64,000 nucleotides of DNA, from positions 29,485,001-29,549,000 of the forward strand of contig NC_068563.1 of the NCBI RefSeq assembly GCF_022201045.2, read 5' to 3'. The translations under genes were made by a program, and so were the position numbers. Under the pieces are notes generated by a model, which ran no database searches, was not told where the DNA came from, and was given only the letters and a program-made list of their open reading frames with translations. Source of the DNA: Citrus sinensis (Eukaryota; Streptophyta; Magnoliopsida; Sapindales; Rutaceae). Positions 24,009 to 36,127 of this stretch are shown piece by piece. Every line of letters starts with the position of its first letter. Position 1 is the stretch's first letter.

Positions 24009-25294
24009 GGCTTTGCTAATAATATTGCTTGCTCTCTCTTTGGGGTCCTTTTGCAAAAGATTGAAAGTTTCTTTCTTTCTTCCCTTTTTCTTTTTTGGCT
24101 CAAAGGTAATTGTAATTTTAAACAAAAATAGATGGCATTATTGTAATTTTGGTAGATATGGTGGTTCATTAATATTTTTATTTAAAATACAGAACGGTGT
24201 AATCATTTAAACTCACAAAAAATATATATATACTGATAATTTCACAATAATTTTTATTACCAAATTATCCATTATGACAATTATCATTAAGGACAGGGAA
24301 AAAAAATGAAAAAATCACCGTAGTTGTTAGGAAGTGAATGAAAATTTTGCATAAACTAAAAACAATTTTTTGCATCATGTGAATTTGATGATTCGAGGCT
24401 TTAAAAAAAAAAATAGAGTCCTTCACATGTATAATTAATAATTAAGTAAGTTGATTTGAAGTTTTGAACTCTATGGCAATTATAGCATTGGATGAAAAAG
24501 CAAGAAGAATTTTTTGCATCTTGCAAGTTGCAATTATAAACTTATAAATACTTTCATAAAGGCCAATGGATGAAAATGACATCGATAATTTCATTGTAAA
24601 CCCATCTGTAATGTATTAGTAGTTTGTTGACTCAAAATTTTCAATTTATTGACAACCATGATAGTCTTTAATGTTAGCCAGGTTTGATCAGAGTTAAATT
24701 CCTTGTGCTATCATCATTCGACATTGTCTAAGACGGGGTGAGGAAAGTAAAAGGTGAAGAAAGAAGAAGAAGAATATTAAATTAATATCACGGTTATTTT
24801 TGGATTTTGGAGGGGTTATAAAATAATTTTTTATTTTTTAAATTTACGTTGCGGATGTGTTAAGAAAATAAATGTGAAAAGTATAATTTTGAGTTTAAAT
24901 AGCCCTACTCTATATAGAATTCTATATGGAAAAATAGTCTCAATATCGATTTTTATAATATTAAAAAATTGTCGGCTTTTTAAATAGTTGGGATTTGGTT
25001 GTCTATTTTAGAAAAGATATAGGGGTTGTTTGTTCTTTCTCTAAAGTCTGAATCTTAATTATTTTCAAATATTTACAGTTTTTATTTTGTTTGATTTTTA
25101 TCACTTATACCTGATTAAAAGATGCTTAGGTCTGAATGAAAAAAAAAAGGTTAAATATTCTTACTTTTATTTGACTACCAAAACATGTAAATGAATTTTT
25201 AATATTCTCTCTCATTAATACATCTATTAAATAATTTTTTCCTATTATATAAATTATCCTTTTATTATTATTTTTATTCATCCTCTTTTTTTTT
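24009..25294. other. Intergenic, no gene seen
   Basis: AT-rich spacer upstream of the broken COPT copy, up to the left boundary of the segmental duplication. Confidence 0.5.
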
Positions 25295-25874
25295 TAATTA
25301 TAGACATGTATTCAACAATTTTTTTTTTAATTTTAAACATAGTAGAACTTTGTATGAGTGTGTTTTGTAATAGATCCATCTCTTTGTGTTTATATTTACT
25401 ATTTTTATAATATATTTTGAATTTTATTTAATAAATTAATTTTAATTCAAATGATTAAACATTTCTTGATTGACTTATGTAATTAACAAGAACAAATATC
25501 ATTATAATATACTAAAAACAATATTATAGGTATCATTATTAATGTAAAGAAATACATATGTTAGATATATGTTTTTATTTTTCATGCTTTATTAACATAA
25601 ACATTATCAAACTTTTTTACTAATCAAATAATTTATTTATAATGTGTAATGTGTTTAACCAATAAATATAAGTATTGTTAATATTCATGAGGTTATATAT
25701 GTCAAAATATTATACTTTGGATTTTTTTTTCTAATAAACAAACAACTTAACATTTATATTCAAATATTGGAAAAAATATATATATATCATTCAGATATAT
25801 ATATTCAAACCTATCTAAACTCTAGTCAAATTCAAATCCATTCAAATTTCAAATAAAAAACAAATGCTCCCATA
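25020..25874. mobile_element. Possible hAT-like element containing the duplication boundary
   Basis: Approximate inverted ends: aggggttgtttgtt near 25020 and aacaaatgctccc near 25862-25874. No convincing target duplication. The duplication unit starts inside it (about 25295), so only its right part occurs again at about 34960-35535. Confidence 0.35.
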
Positions 25875-26912
25875 TTCTCTTTTTCTCAATGAAAAATTAT
25901 TTGAGGGTCAAATAAGAATTGAGAGAAAATTTGGATTATAGTTGTACTTTAATAATGCACATCTTTTTCATTGATGTACAAATTTGATACTGCAGAATAA
26001 ATATCCTTATCTGATAATGTAGGTAGAAGTTGTTGTTGTTGTAAGGGGTTAAAAATGATATTTGAAAGATCGATATCTAAAGAATACTACATAGAATGTC
26101 AAATTAACTATAGGTACGATAATTTTGAAAGATTAAAAATGAGATTTTTTTAAATGTAAAAGTAAAGAGTGTCTTATCCGAATTTAGTTATGAAAATGAA
26201 ACTTCATAAATTTTTTGTACGATTTTTCCTTAAAATAAATGAATGTATATAAATATGGGAACTGAATCACTATTTTAAGAATGAAAAGGCCTTTTTTTTT
26301 GGTAGTTTGAAAAATTAATAAGTTCATAACTATTTGGTTTTTAAAAATCAATTGTTTTTAGTTTGGTTTCGTTCGAGTTCTAAAAAAAAGGGACAAAAGC
26401 TCAAACAAACTAATTAAAAAAATGTCGAAAAATCAAACCGATCGATTTAGATTACTTAGGTTCAATTTTCAATCATGTCGATTCGAAATTTTCTAAACCA
26501 AACTGAAAAATACCCATAAAATTTATTCACTTTGATATTTCTTTTTCTGATTTAAGCATTTCAGGCTTGAGGCACAAATGGGCTTTCGGACCGTTAAGAC
26601 CCAAACTTCCTACCAATGGATTTTCATTTCGGCCTACTTTTTCAAGTATGAGGTGTTAGTGGCCTCATTGAAAGGGCTATAATCGATTTGTAATTAATTA
26701 GGAAAAGGAAATTTATTTGCTTATATAATATAAAATATAACCATTTAGATTAATATTTTTATGCTCACGTAAAATTTAGGATGGTAATGTCCAAAGCTCT
26801 TTATATGAATGCCATTCCTTCGATACATAGACACAAGGACCACTTCAATGTGGTTCAAAAGTTAATCACTGCATACACACCAGAATATTGATATTACAGA
26901 CTTAACATTTAT

Positions 26913-27305
26913 TTAGCAATTCAGAGGAGGAAGATCTGATAAATCCTGGTAAGGTTCAATCTTAAGATTATTCCTAAAAACCTGACTCCCAAAAATCAAG
27001 AAACCAACTGAATATCCAGCAACTGCAGCAAGCAACACACCAATATTAAACGACATGACAGCAAGCATCACCAAATAGGCCAGTCCAATCCTGAAGGCAT
27101 ACATGAGAGTCTGCAAAATCCCTGAAGCGACATTGCTTATGCCAGACTTGATCAATTTCGCATGCGAGATCCACTCCACTGTCAGTGAGATCATGAACAC
27201 AAAGATTAAAGCTAATATGTAGCAACTGAAGCTCTCGCCTGGCCATCCTGGGAATAGAATCTCAGTATTTGTGCCCCAGAAAAATGTTATATGACCCATC
27301 ATCAT
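26913..27305 (-). CDS. COPT: COPT/Ctr copper transporter, array member 4, unit 1 (130 aa)
   Basis: Single-exon Ctr copper transporter, shorter than its neighbours. It starts MMMGHITFFWGTN with almost no Met/His-rich leader. TM1 is about YILALIFVFMISLTVEWI. TM2 has MLAVM (MxxxM). TM3 has GYSVG (GxxxG). The tail YQDLSDLPPLNC keeps the terminal Cys. The start is the only ATG cluster in frame before the upstream stop. An identical protein is encoded at 37251-37643. Four GTAC cores lie upstream, the most of any member. Confidence 0.95.
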   Translation of the reverse strand: MMMGHITFFWGTNTEILFPGWPGESFSCYILALIFVFMISLTVEWISHAKLIKSGISNVASGILQTLMYAFRIGLAYLVMLAVMSFNIGVLLAAVAGYSVGFLIFGSQVFRNNLKIEPYQDLSDLPPLNC

Positions 27306-27376
27306 CTTTTCTTTCTATGTCTTTTGCCGCAGCAAGCTAAAATGGAAAGCAACGCGAAGGAGGATATATAATAGTA

Positions 27377-27491
27377 GTACAATTATAGGAGAATATGGAT
27401 GTTTTTATTTTTAATGCAAGTGATGATATATAGTACTTAACACTTGGAAGTTGTACTACCTTATGTTCCACTTCGTGAAATGTAATGGTAC
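27377..27491 (-). promoter_or_regulatory. Copper-response GTAC cluster (4)
   Basis: GTAC at 27377-27380, 27433-27436, 27453-27456 and 27488-27491, 72-186 bp upstream of the COPT start. Confidence 0.6.
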
Positions 27492-28459
27492 TTTAGAAAT
27501 ATCAATCAGGCACATAATAGTCGACTGTGATTAGTCAATTGGCTCTCATTTTATTATCTTTTTGGCATTCATTTTAAAAATAGGACCGAAATTCAGAATA
27601 TTTGTTCATTACCATGCAACTCCACTATGATAAAGAGGAAAATGACGCATTATGGGCAGAGTGGTGGGGTTACCATGTTGGTGTACTGCTTTTCAAAATG
27701 AGTATTTGTAGTACAAATCAAATTTTTAGCTCACTTTGCCCAAATTTCATTTGGAGGCCTTTGATTCATTGATCAAACTGTAACTCTGTAAGTCGTTTAA
27801 AGATGAATATGCGGGTCTGCAGCAATAATATGCTGTTGCCGCATCTAACTAGAACATTTGGAAAATAGGTGAAAAAATTATTAGTTTTTCAATCTCTAGT
27901 GTCTCTTAAAGCAACATACTTCAATTTAAAATAAATATGTCATTTAAATATTTATATTTAGATCCATTCAAACTTAAAAGAAATTCAAACACATTCAGAT
28001 GTTTTAGAGCTAAGGTGATATAATAAGAGAGTGAATGACATTGTGGTGCTATAGAAATTAAAATGGAAGGCCTAACTATTAAGGAAAAGTTTATGCGTGT
28101 TTAGTAAATCACCGCTAACCATTAAATAAAAGTTATTTATTAGATTTAGAGTTTATTTTTCAGTAAACAATTGTGGGAAAGGCTTTGGCAGCTCAACTGC
28201 GAAAGAGCTCAAACAAAGGAGCCTTTTAGAGTAGTGGCTACTAGCTAAGAGTAGGGCACATTCTTAAGAGATTGTACTCAATTTAGGAGATTTTAGTTTG
28301 TGTTATATCAACTTCTCTTCTTTGTCAAGGAATGACTTTTCTAGTGGTTTGATATAGAGAAAGGAAAATGGAGTAACACAGAAAATTCTTTGCTTCTCCA
28401 TGAAACAGATATCTAGACAAGTGGGTCATAACTAATTAGAAATTTGTAATTTTGAATAG

Positions 28460-29247
28460 GGAAAAAGTCATCCCTAGGGTTCCATGCAACAACCTATTTC
28501 ATCCTTATTTTTTAAACAATAGCCCAAAACATCCTTCCGTTAACTCACCGTTAGTTGAATGTCGTTTGTTAATAATTCATTAAGCGTAAAAATGAATTTT
28601 CCATCAAAGAGAAAATTAGAAAAATAAATAAAAGTTGACATATAACTAAAAATAATTTTATCTAATCCCACTAAATAAGAAATACCAAAAAAGATGAAAA
28701 ACTTCTATTGCAAGTAATTCTTTTTTCACTTCTTTCTATTTTTGCGGCATGAAAGCTATATAAACTTTAGATCTAAGCACTAAAAATATCACAATTTTCT
28801 CATTCATAGAAATATACTCTCTAATTGTACTGTAAAATGACTTGAATTGAGTTGAAGATAAAGAAAATATTCAGCACATACAAGCACATAAAAATTAGTG
28901 GTATTTTTGAGTTTTTCTTCCAATGATTTAAAGATATTGTGTTAATTACAATTTATTCTTTATGGCAATTATTTAATGGCTATATCAAACTATATCATTG
29001 TTGATTTCATTTAAGAAAAAATTAATATATTTTGTAGTGTTATTTAATTATGTAAAAAAATTATTTTAATATAGTTTGTATCATTTTAAAGAAAAATCAT
29101 ATTTTGCCCTTAATGAATTACTAATTAACGACTTTACACTAATAGTAAGTTAAAAGAAAAATATTTTTAGTTATTATTTAAAAAATAAGAATGAAATAAG
29201 TTATTGTATTATATACTAGATATTATGATAGAAAATAAAATTTTCCC
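28460..29247. mobile_element. Mutator-type MITE, 788 bp, upstream of UGT
   Basis: Flanked by exact 9-bp repeats ttttgaata (28451-28459 and 29248-29256). The ends GGGAAAA/TTTTCCC open long imperfect inverted arms; for instance ctatttcatccttatttttt near 28494 pairs with aaaaaataagaatgaaataa near 29180. The interior is noncoding. It ends about 205 bp before the UGT start codon, so it forms most of that gene's upstream region. Absent from unit 2. Confidence 0.82.
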
Positions 29248-29451
29248 TTTTGAATATAAAACTCACTTTATCTGCAGCCGCCGTGTCATGAAAGTCAAAT
29301 TTGTACAATGGTATCTCTGACGGCGGATTGGCAAATTGTTAAAAAAATTCAAAACCGTAACCTTCTCCTCTGTGTACTTTTCCTGGCAATGAATCCCATT
29401 AGCCATTTAAGTCCTCGTCTTCATTTTTGCAGCCGCACCAACAGAAACAAA

Positions 29452-31099
29452 ATGGAGAGACAAGAACAACAAAAGGCCAGCCGCTTGGTGTTTGTGTTGT
29501 ATCCATCTCAAGGCCACATAAATCCTATGCTTCAGCTTGCCACCATCCTTCACTCAAAAGGCTTTTCAATCACCATCATTCACCCAAAATTCAACTCTCC
29601 CAACTTATCTAATTATCCTGAATTCACATGCATACCCATATCAGATAACTTACCTGAAAGCCAAGACTCATTTGGGGATTTTGGCATCGTTACCGCTCTT
29701 AACAAGAATTGTGAAGGACCGTTGACTGAATGCATTCAACAAATGTTGAAAGCAGAGGATCCGCAAGATCGGCTTTCGTGTATCGTTTATGACAGCGTTA
29801 TGCACTTTTCTCAAAGTGTTGCAGATTATTTAAAGCTTCCGGGAATCAGTGTTCGTACTGGCCCTGCTGCCACAATGTTGGCCTTCGCTGTCTGTCCTCG
29901 TCTTGATGAGCAAGGTTACATCTCCTTCCTAGGTAAAGTTTGAATACTTCGTATGAGTGGCTAATTTGATAACGAAACTAGATACATGTAATTAATTTGA
30001 ATTTGATAACGAAACTAGATACATGTAATTAATTTTATCTCCCTCAAATTTGCGGAATAGTTTCATTGAAACAGAGGTAATTAGGCCAATCCGGCTTGTC
30101 CTCAAGACTCTATGATAATAACTTACCTAAACTAGCTTCCATTGTTATAACTGATATGCCAATTGTGCAACAGAATCTATGTCCCTGGACGGAAAGAGCG
30201 ATCTCCTGTCCCTCCTGCTTAAGGAACTAGCTTTTTCAATGAAAAAATTTACAGCCCCTGGTTTCTTAGAGTTAAGAGCTGCTGTAACAGATTCAGTGCA
30301 AAGGTGTTCGGCTCTCATTTTTAACACAGTTGATTTCATTGAACAAGAAGCACTAACAAAAGTTCAAGAACTATTCTCAGCTTCAGCTTTCACTATAGGT
30401 CCTTTTCACAAATTAGCGCCAACCATTTCTAGTTCATTACTAAAGGAAGACAGTCATTGCATTTCTTGGCTAAACAAGCAAGCTCCAAAGTCTGTCATTT
30501 ATGTAAGTTTTGGCAGCGTAGCTAGCATAGACGAGAAAGAGCTGCTCGAAACAGCTTGGGGCCTGGCAAACTGTGAGCAACCTTTCTTGTGGGTGGTTAG
30601 GCCAGGTTTGGTTCGTGGCTCGAATTGCTCGGAACTATTACCAATTAATTTTCAAGATAGCGTTGGAGAAAGGGGTTGCATTGTGGAATGGGCACCGCAA
30701 AAGGAGGTGCTAGCAAATGATGCTGTAGGTGGGTTTTGGAGCCATTGTGGCTGGAATTCTACTCTCGAAAGCATTTCTGAAGGCATTCCAATGCTATGCA
30801 GGCCATTTTCCGGGGATCAAAACGTAAACAGGAGATATGTGTGTGACGTTTGGAATGTAGGCTTGGAATTGGAGGAGTTCGAGAGAGGGAAGATTGAGAA
30901 AGCTATAAAAACACTCATGGTAGATACAGAAGGCGAAGAGATGAGGAAAAAGGCAACACATTTGAAGGAGAAGGTGGAGCTGTCTCTGAAAGAAGGTGGT
31001 TCTTGCTACAATTCATTGAATGATTTAGCTGAGAAAATCTTATCATTCCGACCAAATGAAGATGGAGCTTCTGGACCAACCAGTGTTTTTAGCTGCTGA
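29452..31099 (+). CDS. UGT76-like UDP-glucosyltransferase, unit 1 (468 aa, 2 exons)
   Basis: Family 1 glycosyltransferase moving glucose from UDP-glucose to a small acceptor in the cytosol; acceptor unknown. Exon 1 29452-29932, exon 2 30174-31099, GT-AG intron, phase 1. N-terminal VLYPSQGHINPMLQL carries the catalytic His. The PSPG box runs from WAPQKEVLANDAVGG through HCGWNSTLES to GDQ; the final Gln suits UDP-glucose. An in-frame ATG upstream at 29392 is possible, but MERQEQQ matches family starts. After the intron the usual PGLxPLRFKDLP is replaced by an unusual stretch (LLKELAFSMKKF). Intron 1 has a 39-bp tandem duplication absent from unit 2. Full length otherwise. Confidence 0.9.
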
Positions 31100-31427
31100 T
31101 ATCCGTAACATAATAAGTATCTATTAGATTTAAGGCTTGAATAATATCTTGGCTCATATGTCACAAATTTGATGTAAAAGTTTTAAAAGCTTTGTGGATC
31201 TTAAGACCATTGATAAATATTAGTACTTCATGATATTGATTCTCTTAAATGTTACAGTGAAGACTCCAAATGTATTGTGAAGAAAATGATCGGAGGAAAT
31301 AGACAAAACGAAGTAAATATAAAGCCAAAGGAGAAAAAGAAAAAACAAATCTTCTAAGGAACTGAAATCAGATTCCGAGATTAGGTACAAACCTGCCAAC
31401 AAATCATCCCATGAAAACTTAACACAT

Positions 31428-31600
31428 TCACACAGATCTAGGCCACATGCAAACAAATATGATAAACGCGATCACCGTTCCATTTTTTCATTTTCCGAGT
31501 TTCTTAAATTTAATTCACACAGATCTAGGCCACATGCAAACAAATATGATAAACGCGATCACCGTTCCATTTTTTCATTTTCCGAGTTTCTTAAATTTAC
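31428..31600 (+). repeat. 87-bp tandem repeat, two copies
   Basis: The block beginning cacacagatctaggccacat is present twice with period 87 (31431 and 31518), between the UGT and the UGT pseudogene. Unit 2 has the same pair, so it predates the segmental duplication. Confidence 0.88.
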
Positions 31601-31784
31601 CTTATCTGCCTTTCAACTTAATTAGGCCTAATATGGCTAGTATCTATGTGCTTGTGACTGTGAGATGTTACATTGTAAAAAAATAATCCACACCTCAGTT
31701 ACATGTGCTTGAGATGCATAAAAGTGGATCGATGTGCATCTAAAACAAAAAACTGAATAGCAGTAAGACTGGAGATACACACAG

Positions 31785-33060
31785 ATGGAGGAGCAAAAGC
31801 AGAGACATTGCTGATTGGTGCTAGGGCCATGTCCATTCCAGGGACACTGAAAACCAATGCTTCAGCTGGGAACCATTCTTAATTCAAAGAGTTTTGCAAT
31901 TACAGTTGCAGACACCAGATTTATCTCACCTAATCCTTCAAACTACCCTAATTTTGATTTCCTGCTGATCGTAGGTGGCTCAGTTCTAACCCTTCCTTTG
32001 AGGATTTGCTGGCTTCCATTCTACTGCTCTATCACAATTCCAAAGCACCTTTCCAGCAATGCTCTACTCTATTAATGGAACAACAGAAGGCACGAGCTGA
32101 GGTGATCTCCTTTATCCTCCATGATAAAATCATGTATTTCTCAAAAGCTGTATCAGCCCGGAGCTTTCAAGCAGCAGCTTGTGCCCTGCTAGTGCAGCTC
32201 AATATAATTCTCGCAAAGCCATTCCTCAGCAGGGTATGTACCCCGTTTAAGAATTTATAGAATTTCAGGGTCGCATCATTAAGAATTTTTTCCAAGCATT
32301 CTGTAAAAACTGCCTTTCTTAAGTCCCAATTATAGAGTGAATCCTAACTATAGATTGAACAGATCATGTGCAGATAAAGTCCTCTTTTTTGGTTTGGAAT
32401 TTCAGGCCGTGGATTAAGGACATAATGCCTGAGTTTCATTCCGTCAGGCTAACAGATCTGCCTTCGTCCAAATTTGAGTCACTGGAATAATTGTCACTTG
32501 GACAAAGCGTTGCGATTTTACAAACTCTTTCAGCTCTCACTTTCAAAACAAATCCAAGAGCATTGCCAAGTTCCAATCTTCTCAATAGGCCCTCTTCACA
32601 AATTTGCACCAGTCCTCTCTAGCGGCTTGTTAAAAGAAGACCTGAGCTGCATTACACGGCTTGAAAAAGAATTCTGTTTTATACATATATAAGCCTATCA
32701 AGTGTAACGCTAGTAGATGCAAATGAACTACCAGACACGGCATGGAGCTTGGCCGAGAGCAAGCAGCAGCCTTTTCTTGCAGGCGATTTAAGGCTGGCCC
32801 ACTGCTTGTTTCAGGTTGGCTTGAGTTACTGCCCAAGCGTTCAAAGAAAGAGGCTTCATTGTGAAATGAGCACCACAGAGAGATGTCTTGGCACTTCAAG
32901 CTTTAAGGGGTTTTTGAAGCCATTGTGGTTGTAGTTCAACCCTGGAAAGCATAAAAGAAGGAGTTCCACTGTTTTGAGGGCTAGGGATTTGAAAGAGAAG
33001 GTTGACACTCGCATGGCGAAGGTTGTTCCTCCTACAACTAATGGAAGGAGTTGGCGAAAT
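31785..33060 (+). pseudogene. UGT76-like pseudogene, unit 1
   Basis: A degraded glucosyltransferase. Recognisable pieces in order are MEEQKQ at 31785; [20 protein letters not shown] at about 31857; an acceptor-domain stretch to 32240; FSIGPLHKFAPVLSSGLLKE near 32580; and a ruined PSPG region (tcaagctttaaggggttt... cattgtgg near 32900) with ARDLKEKV near 32984. Several frame changes and stops separate them, and the central UDP-binding part is mostly lost. The same pseudogene occurs in unit 2, so it was already broken at duplication. Confidence 0.85.
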
Positions 33061-33419
33061 TGATCAAGTCATTCTAAATGCAATTGATTTAGCGCTTGAT
33101 TTTGTTTCACCTACGATTTTATCCATATTGGCTGGAGACATAGGATTCATGATATGTTAGTTTATGGATTACATACGCATAGCATTCATGTACCAAACAC
33201 TGTAAATTGGCGAAAGGGAAAACCATCAAAGCTCAAATGAATCCATATTGAGCTAGCATTTAAAAGAAGAAATTGCAGAAGTCGTGTCAAAAAACAGTCC
33301 AGTTTATTGATTACACCCAGAATACCATTACACAAACATTCATGCAAGCAAATTACAAAACCAAAACATCACAGCATCCTTATACAAGTATGCATAAAGA
33401 CATACAGACAGACACTGGT
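33061..33419. other. UGT pseudogene tail and heat-shock gene 3' region
   Basis: Short spacer between converging genes, including the 3' UTR of the heat-shock gene. Unit 2 differs here: it keeps another UGT remnant but lacks about 75 bp seen around 33246-33320. Confidence 0.5.
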
Positions 33420-33905
33420 TTAACCAGAGATTTCGATAGCCTTAACATCAGGTTTGGTCACCTCCACTTTCGGAACAGTAACAGTGAGCACACCACTCTC
33501 CATGGAAGCCTTAATCTGATCCATCTTCACATTCTCAGGCAGCCTGAACCTCCTTGAGAACATGCCACTGCTACGCTCAACGCGATGCCACGTGTCGTTC
33601 TTGTCTTCCTTCTCAATCTTCCTCTGACCGCTTATCTGAAGCACCCTGTCGTCTTCGACCTCGACCTTCACTTCCTCTTTCCTGAGCCCCGGAAGATCGG
33701 CCTTGAACACGTGGGCTTCCGGGGTTTCCTTCCAGTCCACGCGGGCATTAACGACAGCAGAGGTTTCTGGAGGGAACTGAGAGGACAGCGCAGGCGAATA
33801 ACCGGAAGGGAAAGGGAAGTCCCTGAATGGATCCCAAACGTCGAGTGAAAATGGATTAGAGACGCTGCTGCGTCGGTTTCCGAAGAAGCTTGGAATCAAC
33901 GACAT
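33420..33905 (-). CDS. Class I cytosolic small heat-shock protein, unit 1 (161 aa)
   Basis: Hsp20-family chaperone that holds unfolding proteins in large oligomers. N-terminal arm [20 protein letters not shown] is the class I signature. The alpha-crystallin domain spans about residues 49-145, with [16 protein letters not shown], the class-typical [20 protein letters not shown] and GVLTVTVPK. The C-terminal IEI is the I-x-I oligomerisation motif. Single exon, normal length. A TATA box (tatttata on the plus strand, 33976-33983) and a heat-shock element (34110-34122) lie upstream. Confidence 0.95.
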   Translation of the reverse strand: MSLIPSFFGNRRSSVSNPFSLDVWDPFRDFPFPSGYSPALSSQFPPETSAVVNARVDWKETPEAHVFKADLPGLRKEEVKVEVEDDRVLQISGQRKIEKEDKNDTWHRVERSSGMFSRRFRLPENVKMDQIKASMESGVLTVTVPKVEVTKPDVKAIEISG

Positions 33906-34109
33906 CGTTTCTCAAAAGAGTGATACGGCTTTCGGTATTTTGCTGCTGATGCGAAGAAGAGGGTAAGTGATTGGGTATTTATACAACTATAGGAGATTTC
34001 TGGTAATTTCGGGGGCATTAATTGCTTTATTTTTTTTCACTTAGCGGGAACCGACAGGAAACGAGGTATCTAGTATTCTCTTTATCATGAAATTCTGTGG
34101 GCTGTGCTC

Positions 34110-34122
34110 GAAGGTTCTGGAC
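34110..34122 (-). promoter_or_regulatory. Heat-shock element, unit 1
   Basis: gaaggttctggac: alternating GAA/TTC/GA- modules about 205 bp upstream of the heat-shock start, third module imperfect. The same lies at 44918-44930 in unit 2. Confidence 0.55.
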
Positions 34123-36127
34123 TTTTCATGTTAAAAAGCTTTAAAGCTTGTCTTGTCTGTCATACGGAGAACAAAGCGTGAAGTGTCATGTCGGTTTCTT
34201 ATATTTAACTGCATGACACAAGTACATTTGTGTTTTGGATACAAAACTACGGATCTATATGAGAAGATTTGAACGTTGCATTGGCAAAGGTTTGCCCTGT
34301 TACCATTACTTGAATGATTGGTGAAATTAATCCAAGTAATTTTAAGTGAAACTGAATTGATGTTCCATTTTGGTCTCAATTCATTTTGGATAATAGGACA
34401 CCCATAACTTCAAAAAATAATAATAATAATAATAATAAATGGACATTAAAATTCCCTTTGGACTATAACCCTCAATAAATAATAATTCGCAAAATTGACT
34501 TTAAATTTTTTAATAAACATAAATATTATTTAAATAGTTTAATTTGTCTAGTAGATTGATAATATTAGAATACTTTAATTATGAAAAATAATTTTTAAAA
34601 TGTAAATTTTTATCTTTATTTTAATAATGTATTTGTATTTATTATAAAAAATTTAAATAAATCTTTAGGTTAAATAGATTTTGCAATTAATGAAATATAT
34701 CTCATGCATTAGTAATATAAAAATTATTGTATCTAATATTGAAGTTAATTTAAATTTTTATTGGTTTAATAAAATATGAGATTCTAAACTATAACTTTTT
34801 TAATACTAAATTTATTTTTTAATTTATATATTGTTATATATATTTTAATATTCAAACATCAGAGTTAATTTTTTTAAGTTAATAGAGTTAAAGGGTATTT
34901 TAGTTAAAAATGAGTCTTAATATCCCTTATTAAAAATATGGGGTTTATATTATTATTATTTTTTAATTATAGACATGTATTCAACTATTTTTTAAAAAAT
35001 TTTAAACATAGTAGAACTTTATATGAGTGTGTTTTGTAATAGGTCCATCTCTTTGTGTTTATATTTACTATTTTTATAATAGATTTTGAATTTTATTTAA
35101 TAAATTAATTTTAATTCAAATGATTAAACATTTCTTGATTGACTTATGTAATTAACAAGAACAAATATCATTATAATATACTAAAAACAATATTATAGGT
35201 ATCATTATTAATGTAAACAAATACACAAGTTGGATATATGTTTTTATTTTTCATGCTTTATTAACATAAACATTATCAAACTTTTTTACTAATCAAATAA
35301 TTTATTTATAATGTATAATGTGTTTAACCAATAAATATAAGTATTGTTAATATTCATGAGGTTATATATGTCAAAATATTATACTTTGGATTTTTTTTCT
35401 AATAAACAAACAACTTAACATTTATATTCAAATATTGGAAAAAATATATATCATTAAGATATATGTATTCAAACCTATTTAAACTTTAGTCAAATTCAAA
35501 TCCATTCAAATTTCAAATAAAAAACAAATGCTCCCATATTCTCTTTTTCTCAATGAAAAATATTTGAGGGTCAAACAAGAATTGAGAGAAAATTTGGATT
35601 ATAGTTGTACTTTAATAATGCATCTTTTTTTCATTGATGTACAAATTTGATACTGCAGAATAAATATCCTTATCTGATAATGTAGGTAGAAGTTGTTGCT
35701 TTGAGGGGTTAAAAATGATATTTGAAAGATTGATATCTAAAGAATACTACATAGAATGTCAAATTAATTATAGGTACGATAATTTTGAAAGATTAAAAAT
35801 GAGATTTTTTTTAAATGTAAAAGTAAGGAGTGTCTTATCCGAATTTAGTTATGAAAATGACACTTCATAAATTTTTTGTACGATTTTTCCTTAAAATAAA
35901 TGAATGTATATATATATGGGAACTGAATGACTATTTTAAGAATGAAAAAGTCATTTTTTTTTTGGTAGTTTGAAAAATTAATAAGTTCATAACTATTTGG
36001 TTTTTAAAAATCAATTGTTTTTAGTTTGGTTTCCTTCGAGTTCTAAAAAGAGGGACAAAAGCTCAAACAAACTAATTAAAAAAATGTCGAAAAATCAAAC
36101 CGATCGATTTAGATTCTTAAGTTCAAT

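Larger units (their letters stand above)
25295..34950 (+). repeat. Segmental tandem duplication, unit 1 (~9.65 kb)
   Basis: Starts near aattatagacatgtattcaac (25296) and runs to gggtttatat (34950). It carries a COPT gene, a UGT76-like gene, a UGT pseudogene and a small heat-shock gene. The same order repeats directly at 34960-45568. Offset is 9669 at the left, 10338 past the MITE of unit 2, and 10808 at the heat-shock genes. Unit-1-only sequence includes the Mutator-type MITE at 28460-29247 and about 190 bp near 34500-34690. Confidence 0.95.

Noticed and set aside
31447-31686. 79-codon frame with a repeated 29-residue block
   Set aside because: It is the 87-bp tandem repeat read through; no domain, and the same in unit 2 at 42287.
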